A stretch of 64,000 nucleotides of DNA from Glaesserella sp041817755 (GTDB lineage: Bacteria > Pseudomonadota > Gammaproteobacteria > Enterobacterales > Pasteurellaceae): NCBI RefSeq assembly GCF_041817755.1, contig NZ_JBGYBX010000049.1:26671-90670 (forward strand), read 5' to 3'. Both the position numbers and the translations under genes were made by a program. Below are positions 1-7,400 of this stretch, in pieces (the first letter of the stretch is position 1; every line of letters begins with the position of its first letter). The notes beneath the pieces were generated by a model. That model was not told the origin of the DNA. It saw only the letters and a program-made list of their open reading frames with translations, and made no database searches.

Positions 1-271
1 CTTCTTCATCAGCGGTAATATTGGCTCGATCATTCTTATCAAATCCATAAACAAATAAGCTAAATTCTGCAAATTTGTACACAATGATAGAACGATAACC
101 TTTAGATTTACCTCTGCCTTGTTTGGGTAAACGCTGTTTGATAACACCAGAACCTAAATCGGCATCAATCAAACCATTTTCAATGTCGTTAATGGCATTT
201 CTTAATGTGTCGTCTGAAATACGTTCTTTACGGGCAAATTTATCAAAATGTTTAGATTTAAAAATTCGCAT
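1..271 (-). CDS. RelE/HigB-like toxin of a type II toxin-antitoxin system (3' end outside window)
   Basis: Reading leftward from ATG at 271, 90 codons are open to the window edge, starting MRIFKSKHFDKFARKERISD and containing QGRGKSKGYRSI, IVYKF and FVYGFDKNDRANIT. This pattern (basic N terminus, GK(G)RSGGYR-like strand, FVYGFxKxxRxNI) is typical of the short RelE/ParE-superfamily toxins once called DUF1044, which are usually about 105-125 aa and inhibit translation by mRNA cleavage. The last few codons and the partner antitoxin, normally a helix-turn-helix protein just downstream, would lie left of position 1, so pairing cannot be shown. It is divergent from the Slam gene. The family call is by motif only. 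Confidence 0.7.
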   Translation of the reverse strand, partial: MRIFKSKHFDKFARKERISDDTLRNAINDIENGLIDADLGSGVIKQRLPKQGRGKSKGYRSIIVYKFAEFSLFVYGFDKNDRANITADEE

Positions 272-342
272 TAAATATATACCGCTATCATCTTTAGTGT
301 GATAGTAAAAAAATAGGCAGGAAAAGTCAATAAATCTATTTT

Positions 343-1743
343 ATGAAGAAACACTTACCCCTTACACTTTTTATCCCCCTAGCAGCAAAAGCAACTCCCG
401 AATTGGAAATCAAATCCGCCGAACCCACATTGCCAACACAAGCGGTTATTTTTTCAGAGAAATCTGCAAATAATGGGGAAATCACTTTAACCCAAGAGCT
501 TATTAGTAAGCCTGAACTTACTCGTCAAATGTTAAATCGGGCGATTGATAGCCGACAATTTCATTTATTGCCTGAACTGGTGCGGATTTATCAACAAACG
601 CCTAACCCCGATTTGGTGCTGATTGATTATGTTAACGGCATTATTTTGGCAAGTCAGGGGGAGTATAAGGCGGCAATCGATCTCTATCGTGGCATTATTG
701 CGAAGCACCCTAATTTTCAGCCTGTGCGTTTTCGTTTAGCACAAATGTTGTTTGAAGATCGGCAAAATGAAGCCGCACTTTCACAATTTCGTAAGCTACA
801 AGCGGACGGATTGCCGCCTCAAATTGCAAATGGAGTTGAACAATATATTGCCGCTATTCAAAAACGTTCGGATTGGGCATTTAACTTTGGCATTAATTAT
901 TTGCACGAAAGCAATGTCAATAATGCTTCAAACTCGCCTTATGTTCGAGTTGGGAATGTACCATTTAAGAAAACGGAAGAGTCGTTACCACAATCAGCAA
1001 ATGGGCTAAGTTATCATCTCAATTTGTCTAAAAATTGGAATGTCAGCGGCTCGCACTATCTACATTTTGAGAACCAATTTAGCGGAAAATCCTATTGGGA
1101 TAATCATCAATTTGACGATCAACAAAACCGTTCAAGTCTTGGCTACCAGTATCAAAATGCCCAAAGTCGTCTTTCCTTTTTGCCTTATTACGAAATGCGT
1201 TGGTATGGTAATCATCGCTACAATCACGGCTATGGAGTTCGAGTTGAAGCCGAACATTGGCTTACCTCTCAATGGCAACTTTCTACCGCAGGGGAAATGG
1301 GCAAGCTCAAACATCGGGGCGAAAATCAGCTTGCAGATAGCACGACCTTATTTGGTTCTGCTACGTTACTTTATGCCTTTAATGCGAAAAGTTATCTCTA
1401 TGGCGGTGTAGATTTGTTGCGAGATCGGACGTTAGAGCGTTCTTTAGCTTCCAAACGTTATACAGGGCGAATCGGTTGGGGGCAAGAATGGTGGGACGGC
1501 ATTTCCAGCCGTGTTCAGCTCAGTTATGGCAAACGTGAATTTGACCAAGCTCACCGTATTTTTAATCAAATTCGTCAAGATAGGGAACTGGGTTTGAATG
1601 TCACACTTTGGCATCGCAACCTGCATTTTTGGGAAATTACGCCGAAAATCAACTATCAATATCAGCGTGTGAATTCAAATTTAGTGGATCTTTATTCGTA
1701 TAAACGAAATCGGGTTTATTTGAGTTTTGAGAAGACGTTTTAG
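343..1743 (+). CDS. Slam-type surface lipoprotein assembly modifier (DUF560), outer membrane
   Basis: A 466-aa protein with a short N-terminal secretion signal (about residues 1-17), a helical TPR-like part around residues 50-165 (LYRGIIAKHPNFQPVRFRLA, then AALSQFRKLQADG) and a C-terminal beta-barrel of about 290 residues rich in alternating aromatic residues, ending in a terminal phenylalanine (YLSFEKTF), the BAM recognition signal. This is the layout of Slam proteins, which move lipoproteins across the outer membrane to the cell surface in Neisseria and Pasteurellaceae. Family length is about 480 aa. Slam genes often sit beside their client lipoprotein; none is adjacent here (sodA follows), though a client-like lipoprotein is encoded at 20846. 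The signal peptide is short and the ribosome-binding site weak, so the start is less certain than the family. Confidence 0.82.
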   Translation: MKKHLPLTLFIPLAAKATPELEIKSAEPTLPTQAVIFSEKSANNGEITLTQELISKPELTRQMLNRAIDSRQFHLLPELVRIYQQTPNPDLVLIDYVNGIILASQGEYKAAIDLYRGIIAKHPNFQPVRFRLAQMLFEDRQNEAALSQFRKLQADGLPPQIANGVEQYIAAIQKRSDWAFNFGINYLHESNVNNASNSPYVRVGNVPFKKTEESLPQSANGLSYHLNLSKNWNVSGSHYLHFENQFSGKSYWDNHQFDDQQNRSSLGYQYQNAQSRLSFLPYYEMRWYGNHRYNHGYGVRVEAEHWLTSQWQLSTAGEMGKLKHRGENQLADSTTLFGSATLLYAFNAKSYLYGGVDLLRDRTLERSLASKRYTGRIGWGQEWWDGISSRVQLSYGKREFDQAHRIFNQIRQDRELGLNVTLWHRNLHFWEITPKINYQYQRVNSNLVDLYSYKRNRVYLSFEKTF

Positions 1744-1868
1744 TGTCATGAAAATACAGCTAATTTTGCGTTAGATCAAAAAAATCTATATTCCCCCTTA
1801 AGTTTTTGTTACCATAAGCGGTGAGTTTACACTCAAATTTTACCAATTATTTTTTGAGGAACAGAAAA

Positions 1869-2510
1869 ATGGCATACACATTACCTGAATTAGGTTACGC
1901 TTACGATGCGTTAGAACCGCATTTCGATGCGAAAACCATGGAAATCCATCACTCTAAACACCATCAAGCATACATCAACAATGCAAATGCGGTGTTAGAA
2001 GCTTATCCTGAATTACTTGATCAATGCCCGGGGAAATTAATTACGAATCTTGAGCAAGTGCCGGCGGAAAAACGTGTAGCAGTACGTAATAACGTAGGCG
2101 GTCATGTCAATCACACGTTATTTTGGAAAGGTTTAAAAACCGGTACCATATTACAAGGTGCATTAAAAGAGGCGATCGTACGTGATTTCGGTTCTGTTGA
2201 AGCATTTCAAGCACAATTTGAACAAGCGGCGGCAACCCGCTTCGGCTCAGGTTGGGCATGGTTAGTGTTAGAAGACGGTAAACTGGCGGTGGTTTCAACG
2301 GCTAACCAAGATTCGCCGTTAATGGGTAAAGACGTTGCGGGCGTATCGGGGTATCCGATTTTAGGTTTGGATGTGTGGGAACACGCTTACTATTTACACT
2401 ATCAAAACCGTCGTCCGGACTATATTAAAGCCTTCTGGAACGTGGTGAACTGGGACGAAGCCGCCCGTCGTTTTGAAGATAAAGTGAAAACTTGCGGTTG
2501 CGCGAAATAA
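1869..2510 (+). CDS. sodA: Superoxide dismutase, Mn-type
   Basis: 213 aa, cytoplasmic, converting superoxide to oxygen and peroxide. The Fe/Mn-SOD fold is clear: N-terminal helices with metal ligand His27 in EIHHSKHHQAYIN, the second ligand in GGHVNHTLFW, and the signature DVWEHAYYLHYQN carrying the Asp and His ligands. GSGWAWLV and the first-half sequence favour the manganese form, but metal cannot be proven from sequence. An in-frame ATG lies 16 codons upstream (1821), but TGAGGAAC at 1855-1862 sits correctly before the ATG at 1869 and MAYTLPELGYAYDALEPHFD is the usual N terminus. The unusual C-terminal tail CGCAK carries two cysteines. Monocistronic, ending at an uptake-signal hairpin. Confidence 0.96.
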   Translation: MAYTLPELGYAYDALEPHFDAKTMEIHHSKHHQAYINNANAVLEAYPELLDQCPGKLITNLEQVPAEKRVAVRNNVGGHVNHTLFWKGLKTGTILQGALKEAIVRDFGSVEAFQAQFEQAAATRFGSGWAWLVLEDGKLAVVSTANQDSPLMGKDVAGVSGYPILGLDVWEHAYYLHYQNRRPDYIKAFWNVVNWDEAARRFEDKVKTCGCAK

Positions 2511-2531
2511 ATTCGAGTAATCTCTTTTGTG

Positions 2532-2589
2532 ACAAGCGGTCGGATTTTATGAAAATTTTGCAAAATAATCTTCAAATCAGACCGCTTGT
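2532..2589. terminator. Inverted uptake-signal pair, likely bidirectional terminator
   Basis: ACAAGCGGTC at 2532 and its reverse complement ending at 2589 flank an AT-rich centre containing TTTTGCAAAA. The arms can form a stem between the convergent sodA and yacG genes. Inverted DNA-uptake words commonly serve as terminators in Pasteurellaceae; use here is inferred from position. Confidence 0.6.
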
Positions 2590-2602
2590 ATTGATGATAT
2601 AT

Positions 2603-2779
2603 CTATTGCTCTAAATCGGCGCTCATTACATCATCTTCATTTCCGGCAATAACCTTTTTTTCATCCGCCCATTCACCTAAATCAATCAGTTGGCAGCGTT
2701 TGCTGCAAAACGGTCGGAATTCGCTTTTGGGTGACCAAATTACTTCTTTGCCGCATGTCGGGCAGTTTACTACAGTCAT
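2603..2779 (-). CDS. yacG: DNA gyrase inhibitor / zinc-binding protein YacG
   Basis: A 58-aa protein, MTVVNCPTCGKEVIWSPKSE at its start, with four cysteines in two pairs (CPTC and CSKRC) forming the zinc ribbon, then QLIDLGEWADEKKVI, the YacG signature. In E. coli YacG binds GyrB and blocks gyrase from binding DNA. Its ATG overlaps the coaE TGA by ATGA, so the two are probably translationally coupled, and coaE-yacG is the usual order. The acidic C terminus (EDDVMSADLEQ) is typical of the family. Confidence 0.93.
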   Translation of the reverse strand: MTVVNCPTCGKEVIWSPKSEFRPFCSKRCQLIDLGEWADEKKVIAGNEDDVMSADLEQ

Positions 2780-3402
2780 GGTTGATGTCCTTTTTGTTCG
2801 GCTAGCGCCAGATAGCGTTGATGAAGCCGGCTGACCTGCGCTTTTAAATGGGCAAGATTTTCCGCTAGCGGAGCGTTATTTTCAATAACATCATCGGCAT
2901 AGCGTAAACGCGTCGGGCGATCGACTTGAGCCGCCATGATATTTTTGATGGTCTCGAGCTGACTTTTATCCCGCTGCAATGCCCGTTCCAGTTGGATTTC
3001 CGGCAGAACGTCGACAACCAGTATCCGATCACAATAGTCCGTCAGTCGGTTTTCAATTAATAACGGCACAACCCACAGCACATAAGGTGCCTGAATTTGA
3101 TGAAGTTGATTAAGCATGGCTTCACGAATGGCGGGGTGCAGTAGATTATTCAACCAGTTTTTCTCCTCTTCGGCATGAAAAATAATTTGGCGTAATGCAC
3201 TACGGTTCAGTTCCCCTGCCTCATTGAGAATCCGTTCGCCGAAGTGCGCAACGATTTGTGCTAAACAGGGCGAATCTTTTTCTACCACTTGGCGGGCAAT
3301 GAGATCCGCATCTACGATCGGAACATGATGTTCGGCAAACAGTTTTTCAATGGTACTTTTACCGCTACCGATTCCGCCGGTTAAGCCGACAACATAGGGC
3401 AT
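2776..3402 (-). CDS. coaE: Dephospho-CoA kinase
   Basis: 208 aa, last enzyme of coenzyme A synthesis: ATP-dependent phosphorylation of the 3'-hydroxyl of dephospho-CoA. The P-loop GLTGGIGSGKST lies at residues 6-17, followed by VDADLIARQVVEKDSP (substrate-binding Asp) and the P-loop kinase core VVPLLIE with DRILVVD; R(L)RYADDVIENN near the end is characteristic. Length matches the family (about 205 aa). It sits between the pilus operon and yacG, an arrangement common in gammaproteobacteria. Confidence 0.96.
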   Translation of the reverse strand: MPYVVGLTGGIGSGKSTIEKLFAEHHVPIVDADLIARQVVEKDSPCLAQIVAHFGERILNEAGELNRSALRQIIFHAEEEKNWLNNLLHPAIREAMLNQLHQIQAPYVLWVVPLLIENRLTDYCDRILVVDVLPEIQLERALQRDKSQLETIKNIMAAQVDRPTRLRYADDVIENNAPLAENLAHLKAQVSRLHQRYLALAEQKGHQP

Positions 3403-3450
3403 GTGCTTTTCCTTTCTAATAACGATCGCCGAAAGGCGGTGACGATGTCG

Positions 3451-4116
3451 TCAGATTCTATCAATAAACAGCATAAAAGTCGAAAAGGTGATAAACGGAA
3501 TAAACGGCAGTTTTTCAATCCGGCGGCGCTTGAGACAGAAATAGCCGCAGGCAAAGGCTAAGCCGGCTAAATTTGCGTATAGTAGCAATAATATCATTTG
3601 TTCGGGGGCAAAAAGCGGTGAAAGAGCGATAAACAGTAACATATCTCCCGTGCCTAACATTTCTGTCGTCAACCAATACTTCATGAGCACGGTTAAAAGG
3701 ATGAAAAAAAGTGAAGTAAGAAATAAGCTCAATAAGTGGACGGATAAAAGCCACGGTTCATAAAAAAGCAATTGAGCAATTGCGGAGATAAAAAGCATGC
3801 CGAGATAACGAACGTCGGTTAAATAATAGAAATAGTCCAACATACTCAAATAAATCAGCAAGATACCGATGAATATCAACGTCGGTGAGGAGTTGTCGAA
3901 ATAAAACACCACACTGGGAAACAAGATGAAAAAGCAATAAGCGGACTGATTGGGTTTGGGTTGTAATTTGGATGAATGAATAAAATCATTCAACGGTATA
4001 TCGGTTGAATAGACTTGTCGATAATCATCATAAATTTGAGTATTGAGGCGAATCGGAAAATGGTGTAATTCCGATTTAAACCAATAGGCGCAGAATAAAC
4101 TCAGTAAAAAAAGCAT
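3451..4116 (-). CDS. apfD: Type IV prepilin peptidase (A24 family)
   Basis: 221-aa polytopic membrane protein. The two catalytic aspartates of the A24 aspartic peptidases are in YLSMLDYFYYLTDVRYLG (about residues 88-105) and the GxGD motif, here LGTGDMLLF. It would cleave the leader of ApfA and related pseudopilins. The N-terminal methyltransferase region is short and lacks the CxxC pairs seen in Pseudomonas PilD, so the methylation activity, if present, uses a reduced domain. The start ATG overlaps the apfC stop (TAATG). It is the last pilus gene before coaE. Confidence 0.88.
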   Translation of the reverse strand: MLFLLSLFCAYWFKSELHHFPIRLNTQIYDDYRQVYSTDIPLNDFIHSSKLQPKPNQSAYCFFILFPSVVFYFDNSSPTLIFIGILLIYLSMLDYFYYLTDVRYLGMLFISAIAQLLFYEPWLLSVHLLSLFLTSLFFILLTVLMKYWLTTEMLGTGDMLLFIALSPLFAPEQMILLLLYANLAGLAFACGYFCLKRRRIEKLPFIPFITFSTFMLFIDRI

Positions 4117-5309
4117 TACACCATGCCTCCCATATCGAAAATCGGCAGATATAAACCGATGATAATTGTGCCGACGATAACGCCCATAATCAGCATGAGC
4201 ATGGGTTCCAGCAATTGGGAAAGCATATCGATTTGGTAATCCAATTTTTGCTGATAAATCTGGCTGACATGTTCCAACATCTGCGCCAGTTGTCCGCTTC
4301 GTTCACCGGTGGCGACCATTTGGATGACATCGGTATTAAATACCGACGGATTCAGTCCTTCGGAAAAGCGGTAGCCTTGTTTTAACAGTGTCAGTACAAA
4401 GCGCAGCTCTTGGGTCAGAACCGGATCGGTTTGTTTGGCGGATAAAAACGCCTGCAAAATGCTGTCTAACCGAATATGGGCGTTGAGCATGAGAGCACAG
4501 TTTTGGCAGAAAAAAATAATCCGCGCTTGATGAATAATTCGGTTAAAAATCGGCAATCGGCTTAAGACGGCAAATTTTATTCGGGTAAAGACATCCGTCT
4601 TTTTAGCCAGCAGTAATGATCCGAGCATACCGAACGCACCGAATAACAATAACGGATAAATATGTTGGCGCAGCACGGTTGAAAGGGAAAACAGCAACTC
4701 GGTAATCCACGGTAATGCCGCCGATTTGGCACTATAAAGATCCGCGAATTTCGGTACGATAAATATCAGCAGCAAAAGTGAAAGCGTCAAGGAAATGACC
4801 AAAATGATCAGCGGATAAAACAGGATTTTTTTCACTTTTTTCAGCATTTTGTCACTTTTTTCACGAGTATCGGCAATATTACGCAATATCGTGCCTAAAT
4901 TGCCGCTATGTTCCCCCATTTTGATTAATTGTATTTCTTGTGCCGGCAAATAGGCGGTTTGCTTTTCAAGGGCATGAGAAAAAGAGAATCCGCTTTCAAG
5001 CAAATGAATCGTACCTTGCAGCCATGCATAGAGTTTGATGTTTTGGCAATTTTCCGACAACATGGACAAGCTCTGTTTCAGCGGAACGGCGGCATTTAAC
5101 AATAATGCCAATTGGCGGATGAATTGGGTTATTTCACCAGTGTTCGGCGCTTTCGGTAAAATGAAATTACGTTGAATGCGAATATGTTGGTAGCCTTTTT
5201 GCAGTAATTGCTTTTCAAGCTGTTCTCGACTTTCGGCAAGGCATTTCCCTTGCTGCTTTTGTTGAAAACGGTTTACGGCTTTCCAATGAAATTCATGGAT
5301 TCGCAGCAT
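4116..5309 (-). CDS. apfC: Type IV pilus inner-membrane platform protein (PilC/GspF family)
   Basis: 397 aa with the duplicated T2SSF domain: first copy around residues 60-180 (FIRQLALLLNAAVPLKQSL, MGEHSGNLGTIL), second copy around 260-390 (FCQNCALMLNAHIRLDSIL, VATGERSGQLAQMLEHV), and three hydrophobic segments. It anchors the assembly ATPase in the inner membrane. An in-frame ATG 34 codons upstream would overlap apfB; the ATG at 5309 follows GGGAGG at proper spacing and gives the family-like start MLRIHEFHWKAVN. There is a 5-bp gap to apfB and a 1-bp overlap with apfD. Confidence 0.92.
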   Translation of the reverse strand: MLRIHEFHWKAVNRFQQKQQGKCLAESREQLEKQLLQKGYQHIRIQRNFILPKAPNTGEITQFIRQLALLLNAAVPLKQSLSMLSENCQNIKLYAWLQGTIHLLESGFSFSHALEKQTAYLPAQEIQLIKMGEHSGNLGTILRNIADTREKSDKMLKKVKKILFYPLIILVISLTLSLLLLIFIVPKFADLYSAKSAALPWITELLFSLSTVLRQHIYPLLLFGAFGMLGSLLLAKKTDVFTRIKFAVLSRLPIFNRIIHQARIIFFCQNCALMLNAHIRLDSILQAFLSAKQTDPVLTQELRFVLTLLKQGYRFSEGLNPSVFNTDVIQMVATGERSGQLAQMLEHVSQIYQQKLDYQIDMLSQLLEPMLMLIMGVIVGTIIIGLYLPIFDMGGMV

Positions 5310-5314
5310 GGTTG

Positions 5315-6706
5315 TTATCCTCCCAACACCCGTTCGATTTCCGTCATATCGGTGATGCCTTGGACGAGTTTTTCTTTTGCACTGTCGAGTAATGTCGGAT
5401 AGTCCAAACAAGCGGTCTGTTTATCGAAATTTTTTGCAGATCGGCTAAGACATTGATAAACACCGACACGGCCTTTATAACCTTGATAGCAATCCTCACA
5501 ACCTTTACCGAGGCACTGCGGGCAGAGTTTGCGCACTAACCGCTGGGCGACGACTAACAACAAGGCACTTTTAATCTCGTAGTCGTGAATACCGAGTTGG
5601 TTTAAGCGTTCAATTGCCGAAGGTGCGTCATTGGTGTGTAACGTGGAAAGTACCAAATGTCCGGTCTGTGCCGCGCGCAGTGCGATTTGCGCACTCTCTT
5701 CATCACGAATTTCACCGAGCATGATAATGTCCGGATCTTGACGCAAAAACGCCCGCAGCAATTGGCTGAAATCCAGTTGAATACCTCGGTTGACTTGGGT
5801 TTGAATTAACCCGTCAATGTCGATTTCAATCGGATCTTCGGCGGTCAGAATATGTTTATCGGTTTGATTTAAATGGCTTAACGCACTGTATAAGGTAATA
5901 CTTTTACCGCTGCCGGTCGGACCCGTCACCAAAATTAACCCTTGCGGTTGTTTGAGCGCAGTATGCAGCAGTTCTTTTTGAGACGGCGTAAAGCCGAGCG
6001 ACAAAAAATCAAGTTGTGTCGGTTTGTTTTTCTGTAAACGCAACACGATTTTTTCACCGTGATTGGTCGGCAATGTCGATACGCGGAAATCCAAGGTCTC
6101 GGCAAGGATGGTGGTAAAGCTGAATTGACCGTCTTGCGGCAGGCGGGATTCGCTGATATCCAGTTTTGCCAACAGTTTAATTCGGGAAATAATGCGGTCG
6201 GCAAATTGGATGGAAAGCGTCTTATAAATATGCAATACACCGTCGATTCGCAACCGAATAAGCAGTTTATCGGGTTGTGGCTCAATATGAATGTCGGAGG
6301 CATTTTGACTCAAACAAAATTTAAACAGATTATCCAGCAGTCGGATAATCGGATCGTTTAGATTCAGTTGCTCCGACGGCGTTTCTGCAGAGGCATAATG
6401 GATTTCATCCGTTTCATAAAATGTTTGTTGTTCGGGGGAAAGCTCGTTTAACAAGAATTTCAATTCGTCTGATGCAACGAGTACCGGCTCGATTCGTTTG
6501 TGCGTCATAAATGCAAAAATTTCACATGCCGTAAGATTTTTATCATCATCAACCGCCAACCATAACGTTTGATCCGTTTCTGTTAGCGGCACGGCTAAGT
6601 AGCGCAGTAAAAGTTGTTTTTCTTCGCGGTTTTTTTGCCAACGTTCCTCCGTGATTTCAAACAGACGATCGCTGTGGCGCTCATAAATGGCATATTTACT
6701 CTGCAT
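5315..6706 (-). CDS. apfB: Type IV pilus assembly ATPase (PilB/GspE family)
   Basis: 463-aa cytoplasmic AAA-type secretion ATPase powering pilus extension. Walker A is GPTGSGKS, followed by the Asp box, Walker B DPDIIMLGEIRDEESAQ and the His box HLVLSTLHTNDAPSAIERL. A zinc-binding cluster with two CxxC pairs (CPQCLGKGCEDC) sits near the C terminus. A longer reading starts at 6721, but AGAGG lies just before the ATG at 6706, which I prefer. It has the full extension-ATPase layout, not that of the shorter retraction ATPase PilT. Confidence 0.93.
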   Translation of the reverse strand: MQSKYAIYERHSDRLFEITEERWQKNREEKQLLLRYLAVPLTETDQTLWLAVDDDKNLTACEIFAFMTHKRIEPVLVASDELKFLLNELSPEQQTFYETDEIHYASAETPSEQLNLNDPIIRLLDNLFKFCLSQNASDIHIEPQPDKLLIRLRIDGVLHIYKTLSIQFADRIISRIKLLAKLDISESRLPQDGQFSFTTILAETLDFRVSTLPTNHGEKIVLRLQKNKPTQLDFLSLGFTPSQKELLHTALKQPQGLILVTGPTGSGKSITLYSALSHLNQTDKHILTAEDPIEIDIDGLIQTQVNRGIQLDFSQLLRAFLRQDPDIIMLGEIRDEESAQIALRAAQTGHLVLSTLHTNDAPSAIERLNQLGIHDYEIKSALLLVVAQRLVRKLCPQCLGKGCEDCYQGYKGRVGVYQCLSRSAKNFDKQTACLDYPTLLDSAKEKLVQGITDMTEIERVLGG

Positions 6707-6757
6707 GGGTACCTCTTTCATACGGAAAACGGCACGGTGAACCGTGCCGTAAGACGG

Positions 6758-7225
6758 TTAATTCAATTTTGGCTGAGCGGCGGCCGTACAGAAACCCGCC
6801 GGGAACAGGCTAACATCCGCCCCTTTACATGACGTTGACCACGTAATGGTGTTGTTAGCGAATTTCGGGGTCATGGTATAACCGTAACCGTCCAAATTGC
6901 CTTTACCGTCTACACTGATGATACCGGCGGAGACGGATACGGATTTCAGGTATTTCGTATCATCGCTACCGGTTTTATTTGCCTGAATGCCGTTTGAACC
7001 GCCGCTACAGTTCGTTAATGCGCCGGTATTGTAGATACAAATTTCCACATCGGATTTGTAGGAGGCGGAGGCTCTTAACAGCTCCGAAAGTGCTGCCTTT
7101 TGGGTGTAGTTGGTATAAGACGGAATTGCAACGGTCGCCAAAATCGCAATGATGGCAACGACGATCATCAATTCAATCAGGGTAAATGCCCGCTGTATCG
7201 GGCGGAATAACAGCTTGTTTTTCAT
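6758..7225 (-). CDS. apfA: Type IV major pilin precursor
   Basis: 155 aa. The class III leader ends QRA and is followed by the mature N terminus FTLIELMIVVAIIAILATVA, the hydrophobic assembly helix with Glu5. The residue before the cleavage site is Ala instead of the usual Gly, as I recall for A. pleuropneumoniae ApfA. Four cysteines (C57 and C64 region; CKGADVSLFPAGFC at the end) could form two disulfides. The closing LFPAGFC is very like ApfA. First gene of apfABCD; a candidate CRP-S site lies about 85 bp upstream. In this family the pilus serves adhesion and DNA uptake, consistent with the abundant uptake words. Confidence 0.93.
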   Translation of the reverse strand: MKNKLLFRPIQRAFTLIELMIVVAIIAILATVAIPSYTNYTQKAALSELLRASASYKSDVEICIYNTGALTNCSGGSNGIQANKTGSDDTKYLKSVSVSAGIISVDGKGNLDGYGYTMTPKFANNTITWSTSCKGADVSLFPAGFCTAAAQPKLN

Positions 7226-7305
7226 GATGTTTCCTTAAGATCTTGCGCGGAATTTGCGCGTAATAAGTTTGCGTTTTCCTCGTAAAAAATCGATAAGCAA
7301 ACTCC

Positions 7306-7330
7306 ATTTTGTCGATCTGCGTCGAAAAAA
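7306..7330 (-). promoter_or_regulatory. Candidate CRP-S (Sxy-dependent competence) site upstream of apfA
   Basis: On the minus strand, TTCGA and TCGAC are separated by six bases and flanked by T- and A-runs, 8 of 10 core positions agreeing with TGCGA-N6-TCGCA, the Pasteurellaceae competence CRP-S pattern. The position, about 85 bp before the apfA start, fits an activator site, and pilABCD belongs to the competence regulon in H. influenzae. The match is imperfect. Confidence 0.4.
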
Positions 7331-7400
7331 TAATATTGGACTGTTTATTTACACAGTGTTTTTTGCTACCATTCGACTGATTTAACTTTTTGAGGTAAGT

